Positions 59,374 through 64,000 of a stretch of 64,000 nt of DNA are shown piece after piece. Each line of letters opens with the position of its first letter. The stretch's first letter is position 1. The translations under genes were made by a program, and so were the position numbers. The stretch comes from Anadara kagoshimensis. Taxonomy: Eukaryota; Mollusca; Bivalvia; Arcoida; Arcidae. The notes under the pieces are model-generated. The model ran no database searches, was not told the origin of the DNA, and saw nothing but the letters and a program-made list of their open reading frames with translations. The DNA lies in assembly GCA_021292105.1 (NCBI GenBank), contig CM037869.1, positions 8,962,704 to 9,026,703 on the forward strand. Reading direction: 5' to 3'.

Positions 59374-62300
59374 GAGAGCGATTCCTATACAGCATTTAGC
59401 CAGCAAGTATGTATAACAATAAAGAGAGAGAGAGAGAGGGAGAGAAATTCCTATACAGCATTTAGCCAGCAAGTATGTATAACAATAAAGAGAGAGAGAG
59501 AGAGAGAGAGGGGGGGGAGAGAGAGAGAAATTCCTATACAACATCTAGCCAGCAGGTATGTACAACGATGAAGAGAGAGAGAAATTCCTATACAGCATCT
59601 AGCCAGCAAGTATGTACAATGATGAGAGAGAGAGAGAGAGAGAGATGCACACAGAACTTTGAGTGTCCCTATATACTTTTAAGCCTGCAAGGCCAGGGCT
59701 CAAATTAGATTTTGAAACAGGGAGAAGTGACTTCTCCCTCAGCCAAGATTAGGGAGAAGTTTTTCAAAACAGGGAGAAGTTTTTCTGCCGTGAGTGAAAT
59801 TTACGTGGCAACGCATGTTCCCAATATGTTTGACTTTAAATAATGGGAGTATCCCTACAGAAAACTTTAATATTACATAAATTGTAATATTACTTATTGA
59901 ATCCAAATAAATCATAATATAAATTTCTTCATAATTTTTTTTTTTTTTTTTTGCTACGTGCAGAATTATTATATGTATAAGCTTGGTGTAGCAGTACTGA
60001 AAATAATTCTAAAAAATTATTGTACTTTTTTTTTTTTTGTTATTGAAGCAAAATGCATTGATCATATCACATCACTAAATGCTAATGTCTTGATTTCAAT
60101 GTAAATTTGAAATACATGTACAATTTTCTTTAACACATTATTTTTTTAAAAATAATTTAAAGATTAACAACATATTAAGAAGTAAAAAAAATATATATAT
60201 ATGCACCATTATTTTTGAGTTATCCCCTTGTCAAACGTGTTGATGGCAACAAACATGGCTGCTGTGTCTGACTTCCAATTTCTAGAGATGATACTACTCA
60301 TTTGCAATCATTCTATCAGAAAATGCTTTTATTTATGGATTCCTTTGTGAAAAGGCAACATTCTGTGAGGGTCTGTTATTTTATTAAATTTTCATACAAA
60401 AAACGATCTACTATTTTGTTCAATACACCCCCCCCTTTTTAAAACAGACGTTTTTTATGGCAAATATCCGAGTTTCACCAAGATTGCTGTTAATTACATC
60501 AGTCAACAGGTTGATGAATCCATGACATGCATGGATGATCTCAGTTTAAGCTAATTATCGGATTAAAACACCTGGATATATCGGAAGTTACCTGTGTTTA
60601 CCGTTGAATGTGTGTAATAAATAAGAGGCGCCTTAGGGGTTAAATATACTTGTCAAAACTTAGGGCGACTAGAACTTCGCTTTTTGGACAGTTTAGGGCG
60701 AAGTTTTTGGAGACAGGGCGAAGATATCGCCCAACTTCGCCCTTATTTTGAGCCCTGAAGGCTATATAACTAATAAGAGAGAGAGAGAGCAATTTAAATA
60801 TAAAATTGCCATCTAATTGATTGCGTCATTTATTGTTTTTCAGACCTAAAACTTTACCAAGCATAGAAGAAGCTTGGGCATTACCTATACCTGCTGAACT
60901 TACCTCACGTCAAGGTGCTAGCCTAACAGCTCAGGTAAGACTTACCTGTAATTACTTAACATTTCATCAAGTTCATTAGATTGTCAAATATTTATTTGTA
61001 CTATGTACACTTATGTCGATACAGGTCACAATGCCTCTCACAACTTAGCTTCAGTTTGGACAGATGAGATGTTACCAGTTATAGGTGAAGTGGCACAAAG
61101 TTGTACCTCTGTATTGTACTCAGGGTTTTGCGTACTGTGACACGATACATAAGTTTTTTAAAGGCTGGTCCAAAGGACTGTTAGGATTGAATTTCAATCT
61201 AAATGAAGAATACTTGACAAAAGAACAGGTCAATGACTATTTTTAAGCCTTGGATAGACCCAATCAGGTTTGAACCCTAACATCCAACGTATGAAGAGAG
61301 TACTCTACCAACTGAGCTACCATAGAAGTTAGAGTGTATAATTTGTGTACACATGGAAGACTTTCATCAGCTATGTGTGTACAAACATGTATTTAACTAT
61401 TTGTATGTAATTTTACTTGTAGCACCTGTTGGCTAAACAGGCTATGATGGATGAAGAAAATGAAAAGAAAAAGCTTGCTACAAAGAGGGTAAGTCCGTTA
61501 CACTCCAGTATCCCAGTATCAATTGTTAATTTAATTTTATAATTTCTAGTTTTCTAGGTCTCTTTGATATGAAACAGTACATGATATTTTTAGAGTAAAA
61601 TAATATGACTATATTATCTTTGTCACAGTTGAGTCAAAATTTATCTAAAGTTTTGTTTAATGTTGTTAATAACTCTGTAATTGTGAAAAAATAGCATTCA
61701 AATAGCCAAAATTGTGAAAATGATAAGTTCCAATTTGTTACAAAACTCTAAAATGGAAAGATGAAAACTTGTTTAATGAACAAAGGGCTCATGACCGATG
61801 AATTACAGTAGAACTTTGACTGCTCGAACATCGATGCCTTGAATACCCCAGAGTCATCTGCTGGTTCCAACCAAATTCCTGTTAAATTCTATGTAAGTGA
61901 ACCTCGGTCGCCCAAACTACTATAACTAGAATACCCCTGCTTGCTCGAACATTAAATATTTCTCTGTGGCTCGAACATTTGGCTGAAGTACATGGGGACT
62001 TCGAGCCATCGAAGTTCGAAGTTCTACTGTATAAATTTGAGTCATTAGCTAGTCTCATGTAACTCTTAGTTTACAGAGTCGTGTATAAGTACATAATGGA
62101 AGGAAATTTAAATGACTTTATATATCTTTGTAGACATCGTCTGAAGCTCTTGATTCTGCCATGCCTCCTCCTATACAACTGACACAACAGGAAATGACGA
62201 TCCTTCACCATTTACAACAATCACAAGCCAACCTTAATCCACAACAACAGGAGTTGTTACAGACACTACAACATAAATATATACAACAACAACAACATCA

Positions 62301-63629
62301 CATGAAAATGCAGGAGTTACAAAAACAGGTACGTAAACAACAACAACATGATGATCTAGAAGAATTTTGACTGTGATCATAAAACACCAATCCATTCCAC
62401 CTTGGTGGCAGAATGGTCTAAAGCAAGCACTTATGGATCACTGTGCCTCTCAACACCTAGGTTTGAATCCCATTTGGGACAGTTCCCAGTGTTAGAAAGT
62501 CTCTCTAATCAATTGCCAAAGGTCAGTGGTTTTCTCTGGGAACTTCAGTTCCCTTCACCATTTCTGAGCTGATCACCTGGATATAATTGAAAGAATTGAC
62601 TTGTACATAAAACTCCATGACTCCATTTCATTCTTTGCCATATATATTTTAAGTATATTCTGTTTTGTATATTTCAGCATCAGGTAGGACCGATGCGTCC
62701 CCCAAAGATGAGTATGATGGGTAATGAGGATGGTACGCCAGGGATTAGCGGACCAAGATTCTCACAAGTTTTAGGACAACAACAACATCCATTCCAAATG
62801 GCGCCACCTGGATTTGACCCTCAAGGTCGAGGACACAAATTAGATATAATGAATGGAGTGCCTTTACGACCACCACCATCAGGGAATTTACCACCACATT
62901 CAAACATTCCAGTGAACTCTGCCATATCTCAGTCTCAGGTATCTGCCGGCATTATGCCGCCACACATCGCCAGTTCCACGTCACCGCTTTCAGCGATTAC
63001 TCCACAAACATCTATCTCATCAAGTATTAACGATCAACATCGTCTGTCCAATCCAAATTTAGGTCATCAAGGTGTTTTACAACAGCCATCATCTGCATCA
63101 ACTTTAACGTCCGATCAAACGTTGCCAAAAGACTTACAAAACTTTGTATCCGATCAGGACTTGATAGCATTATTATCAAAACACGATTTCTCTACCTCAG
63201 GTGAAGACTTGTTATCTCACGTCTCCAACTCACAGAATTCTGACAAATTTAAGTCGGACATCAAAACTGCTGATTTATCTAGTCATACACATGCTCAAAA
63301 TGTATTATCATCATCGAAGGAGAGTGCTTCGTCATCGTCTGCAGCAGCGGTAAAATCTAGTGCTAGTCCCGGTTGTATTGCGTCCAGCTCACATTCCACT
63401 TTATCTCAGGTCTCATCAACAGAAAGTAAAAATTGTGATGTTAAAAAGTCGGACTCGAATGTTAAAAGTGAACTTAGTAGTGATAGTATGTATAAAACTG
63501 CATTAGCTTTACCTAAGAATATATCATCATCATTATCATCGTTATCGTCAACATCGTCTGTATTAGCAGCTTGTAATATTGGTATTTCTATGAAAGGAAG
63601 GTCCATTATGGAGTCTTGTAAAGGCTTTG
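49528..63629 (+). CDS. KDM6A: UTX/KDM6A histone H3K27 demethylase, internal part (12 exons)
   Basis: UTX removes di- and trimethyl marks from histone H3 Lys27 and works in the COMPASS-like MLL3/MLL4 complex in the nucleus (family knowledge). Joined exons give about 697 codons in one frame with GT-AG introns throughout. The protein opens in the third TPR ([15 protein letters not shown]), runs through TPR units including [20 protein letters not shown], and continues to [20 protein letters not shown], a near-verbatim UTX linker. A Gln-rich exon and a long Ser-rich exon follow. I recall human KDM6A being closely alike up to the linker and unlike it afterwards. Missing: roughly the first 165 residues and everything after the Ser-rich exon, including the JmjC domain. 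UTX versus UTY/KDM6C cannot be separated and in a mollusc one orthologue is expected. Two introns hold amplified exon ends. Confidence 0.95.
49699..49940 (+). mobile_element. tRNA-headed SINE, family V
   Basis: Head gcagctgaatggtctaaaac with B-box-like ggttcaaattc; body ttgacagatcctaatgtgag, caggcactctggtttcctt, tcttgactgttgcataaaac. Sense strand relative to UTX, 51 bases into the intron. Confidence 0.8.
49975..50266 (+). mobile_element. SINE family Q, head-truncated
   Basis: Starts at the B box (gtgggttcaaaccc) and keeps the full body: ctgacccaagacttg, agtgattgttctttcgccaa, ggcacgataaagaaccctgc, ctatagctggtaatgtctca, tgggaccttaaacacc. Only the 5' half of the tRNA-like head is gone. Confidence 0.85.
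51449..51503 (+). CDS. KDM6A: UTX exon b
   Basis: 55 bp; acceptor ttttttacag, donor gtaagt. Encodes [18 protein letters not shown] plus one base of a split codon; human has the similar HFQLALVDCNPCTLSNAE here. Confidence 0.95.
51672..51990 (+). mobile_element. SINE family V with internal duplication
   Basis: The central part (agtttgttagtttgtaagtt to tttcctccaccat) is present twice in tandem, about 70 bp per copy. Another worn V fragment lies at about 52055-52205. The doubled region overlaps the segment that seeded the 60-bp array at 33441. Confidence 0.75.
52206..52981 (+). other. UTX intron b-c, remainder
   Basis: No repeat or exon signal recognised; AT-rich, ending in a strong pyrimidine tract (about 52957-52978) before exon c. 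Confidence 0.5.
52982..53016 (+). CDS. KDM6A: UTX exon c (35 bp)
   Basis: Acceptor tttctatttcag, donor gtatgt. With the base from exon b it gives [12 protein letters not shown], the first helix of a TPR unit (human IQFHIAHLYETQ). Very short, yet frame and splice sites fit both sides. Confidence 0.93.
53235..53328 (+). CDS. KDM6A: UTX exon d
   Basis: 94 bp; acceptor atttttcag, donor gtaagt. Encodes [20 protein letters not shown] and [11 protein letters not shown], the second helix of one TPR and the start of the next. Confidence 0.95.
53329..55421 (+). other. UTX intron d-e
   Basis: About 2.1 kb, AT-rich. An A-rich tract with scattered C lies at about 55295-55345. No element ends or exons recognised. 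Confidence 0.5.
55422..55548 (+). CDS. KDM6A: UTX exon e
   Basis: 127 bp; acceptor gtattttag, donor gtatgt. Encodes [20 protein letters not shown] and [20 protein letters not shown], then GR: TPR unit 6 into 7. Human has [20 protein letters not shown] here. Confidence 0.95.
55637..55871 (-). mobile_element. SINE family V, antisense in UTX intron e-f
   Basis: The plus strand reads gtcccagtcaaggttcattc, caggagtacccagagaaaaa, ggtgagaggcactgtgatcc and cagccacttgaccactgaga, the antisense order of the family. Confidence 0.8.
56086..56184 (+). CDS. KDM6A: UTX exon f (TPR 7; 3' part amplified downstream)
   Basis: 99 bp; acceptor attacag, donor gtaagt. Encodes [20 protein letters not shown], then [13 protein letters not shown] with the last Gly codon split; [13 protein letters not shown] is the same in human. 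The 3' 74 bases of this exon and its donor recur eight times in the next intron. The first copy is taken as the real exon because only it is preceded by an acceptor and by the CFSGLGKV coding part. Confidence 0.95.
56111..56900 (+). repeat. 88-bp tandem array of exon f 3' end plus splice donor, 9 copies
   Basis: Copies start at about 56111 (real exon), 56199, 56286, 56374, 56462, 56550, 56638, 56726 and 56813. Each unit holds 74 bases of exon f, the donor gtaagt and a few intron bases (aaaaagtc). Copies 2 and 8 lack one base in the coding part; copies 6, 8 and 9 have gataact for gataagt; copies 6 and 8 read cctgaagctc for cctggtgctc. The last copy is most diverged and has lost the donor. No acceptor precedes copies 2-9. 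Confidence 0.95.
56901..57301 (+). other. UTX intron f-g, remainder
   Basis: Ordinary AT-rich intron sequence up to the acceptor ttattttacag. Nothing else recognised. Confidence 0.5.
57302..57474 (+). CDS. KDM6A: UTX exon g (last TPRs)
   Basis: 173 bp; acceptor attttacag, donor gtttga (weak for a UTX intron but the frame requires it). Encodes [20 protein letters not shown] and [20 protein letters not shown], then [17 protein letters not shown]. Nearly identical to human across the first 20 residues. Confidence 0.95.
57544..57800 (+). mobile_element. tRNA-headed SINE, family Q, internally deleted
   Basis: The best-kept head of the family: cactgcggtagctcagttgg, then gtgggttcgaaccccgaccg. Part of the body (cccatgtc block and ctatagct block) is deleted. 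The flanking cactctgag at about 57530 and 57808 is a plausible target duplication. Confidence 0.85.
57801..58855 (+). other. UTX intron g-h, remainder
   Basis: No exon. Two similar ~80-bp pieces (atacattcatacaggcaagc tatcaa near 58493 and atacattcatagagacaagc near 58621) suggest an old local duplication. Confidence 0.45.
58856..58940 (+). CDS. KDM6A: UTX exon h (3' end amplified downstream)
   Basis: 85 bp; acceptor atatttcag, donor gtatgt. Encodes [20 protein letters not shown] and PIQHLAS with a split Lys codon. The human counterpart has SALAARIKYLQ. The last 28 bases and the donor are repeated in the next intron. Confidence 0.93.
58913..59655 (+). repeat. Tandem array of exon h 3' end, splice donor and GA tract, 10 copies
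   Basis: Units of attcctatacagcatctagc cagcaagtatgtataacaat gaa followed by (GA)n of varying length, so the period runs from about 53 to 95 bp. Copies start near 58913 (real exon), 59008, 59091, 59158, 59237, 59297, 59380, 59446, 59529 and 59582. Each keeps a donor (gtatgt, or gtatgc in one). Long ORFs of Glu/Arg or Leu/Ser on either strand come from the GA tracts. Confidence 0.95.
59694..60757. mobile_element. Non-autonomous DNA transposon, hAT-like, about 1.06 kb
   Basis: Ends cagggctcaaatta and attttgagccctg are inverted repeats. Subterminal motifs repeat on both sides: agggagaagt (three times on the left) and agggcgaag (several on the right). Flanking aaggc on both sides is a possible short target duplication. 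The interior is AT-rich with poly-T runs and no transposase ORF. Confidence 0.7.
60844..60934 (+). CDS. KDM6A: UTX exon i (conserved linker)
   Basis: 91 bp; acceptor gtttttcag, donor gtaaga. Encodes [20 protein letters not shown] and [10 protein letters not shown]. The human sequence reads [20 protein letters not shown], the strongest single match in the window. Confidence 0.97.
61195..61326 (-). mobile_element. SINE family Q fragment, antisense, in intron i-j
   Basis: The plus strand reads atacttgacaaaagaacagg, caatcaggtttgaaccctaa and tactctaccaactgagctac catag. Head and adjoining body only. Confidence 0.75.
61423..61488 (+). CDS. KDM6A: UTX exon j (basic, phase-0 cassette)
   Basis: 66 bp, 22 codons, both boundaries between codons; acceptor acttgtag, donor gtaagt. 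Encodes [20 protein letters not shown] with KR. The cluster KKKLATKR could serve as a nuclear localisation signal. Skipping it would not change the frame. Confidence 0.85.
61804..62031. mobile_element. Tc1/mariner-type (pogo-like) MITE
   Basis: Terminal repeats cagtagaactttgact... and ...cgaagttctactg, flanked by TA on both sides (61804-61805, 62030-62031). Internal words gctcgaacat are repeated. About 224 bp, no coding capacity. Confidence 0.85.
62134..62328 (+). CDS. KDM6A: UTX exon k (Gln-rich)
   Basis: 195 bp, 65 codons, phase 0 at both ends; acceptor tctttgtag, donor gtacgt. Encodes [20 protein letters not shown] and a Gln/His-rich helix-prone end with [15 protein letters not shown]. 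Occupies the place of the human LEQLRANRNNLNPAQK segment; [12 protein letters not shown] is the local match. Reading past the donor gives a short readthrough frame ending at 62370 that is intronic. Confidence 0.93.
62399..62618 (+). mobile_element. tRNA-headed SINE, family V, in intron k-l
   Basis: Head ccttggtggcagaatggtct aaagcaag, B-box-like aggtttgaatccc, body ttgggacagttcccagtg, tggttttctctgggaac, tgagctgatcacctggatat, tail acataaaactcca. A nearly complete copy. Confidence 0.85.
62678..63629 (+). CDS. KDM6A: UTX exon l (long Ser-rich disordered exon)
   Basis: 952 bp; acceptor atatttcag, donor gtaagt. The frame opens [20 protein letters not shown] and stays open to a split codon after ESCKGF. 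Rich in Ser, Pro, Asn and His, with no domain. The end, [20 protein letters not shown], aligns loosely with the human [20 protein letters not shown] region that precedes the JmjC half. The TAA a few codons past the donor lies in the intron, so the gene goes on beyond the window. Confidence 0.9.
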
Positions 63630-64000
63630 GTAAGTCATGTATCTAACTATCATCAATAAAAATTTACACTCAGTAAAACTCAATTTTAGCATCAAAACCG
63701 ATGAAATATGTTTTAACTACCAAGTATTATAATAAGCGATGGCAAATAGGTCTATAAGCACTTATCATTTAATGGTCAAACGGTATGGACGATTAATCGA
63801 TCAACCGCTTTGTATTGATTAAAAAAAAGTTTTTCAAATAAACAGCCCCCTGACTGTATGTATATTCAAGATATAGGGGGTACTCTAAAGGGGTACTAAT
63901 TAATTAATTATTAAAATAAGAACTTGATTAGAAGATTAATTGGTTGTCATCCCTAATTATAACTAATCTGCATATATTTTTGTGTACATGTACTTTCATT
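63630..64000 (+). other. UTX intron after exon l
   Basis: AT-rich with attaattaattatta near 63899; no next exon reached. Confidence 0.6.

Noticed and set aside
58812-59708. Glu/Arg-rich and Leu/Ser-rich ORFs up to 150 codons
   Set aside because: GA tracts in the exon h array; only the first copy is coding.
63406-63606. 66-codon Asp-rich minus-strand ORF
   Set aside because: Antisense of the Ser-rich UTX exon l.

Overview
The window looks like nuclear DNA of a bivalve mollusc (inference). The evidence is split small-exon coding sequence with GT-AG introns, AT-rich repeat-dense introns, two tRNA-headed SINE families in both orientations, many short inverted-repeat elements, long minisatellites, and an aquatic-animal L1-type LINE. 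I cannot name the species. There are no prokaryotic operons, rRNA genes or CRISPR arrays.

The one clear host gene is on the + strand at 49528-63629: twelve consecutive internal exons of the histone H3K27 demethylase UTX/KDM6A. They encode the later TPR repeats, the conserved linker after them, a basic exon, a Gln-rich exon and a long Ser-rich disordered exon, about 697 codons in total. The 5' exons (start codon, first TPRs) and the 3' exons (JmjC domain, zinc-binding region) are not seen; the gene runs off the right edge, and no upstream exon was recognised in 1-49527. Much of the left three quarters may be an intron or 5' flank of this gene. Two UTX exons have had their 3' end plus splice donor amplified in tandem into the following intron (56111-56900 and 58913-59655).

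The left three quarters is mainly repeats: an 82-bp array (833-2660), a degenerate AGGTCA/TGACCT array (7930-8712), a 30-bp array with a recent 439-bp internal duplication (12120-13856), a 50/100-bp higher-order array (17401-18354), a 35-bp minisatellite (21408-30506, interrupted), a 60-bp array grown from a SINE fragment (33441-34636), several MITE families, a fold-back element (43453-44227) and a hairpin-ended element carrying a 145-bp array (44683-47137).

The most striking system is a nearly intact 7.7-kb L1-type LINE on the - strand (21480-29170). It is inserted into the 35-bp minisatellite with a perfect 17-bp target-site duplication. It has ORF1 (coiled coil plus RRM-like protein), ORF2 (endonuclease, reverse transcriptase with YADD, Cys-rich tail) with one frameshift, and between them an intact ORF for a NADAR (YbiA-like) domain. 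Prokaryotic members of that family act on N-glycosidic/ADP-ribosyl linkages, including ADP-ribosylated guanine. A retrotransposon carrying such an enzyme is the best candidate here for an undescribed system.
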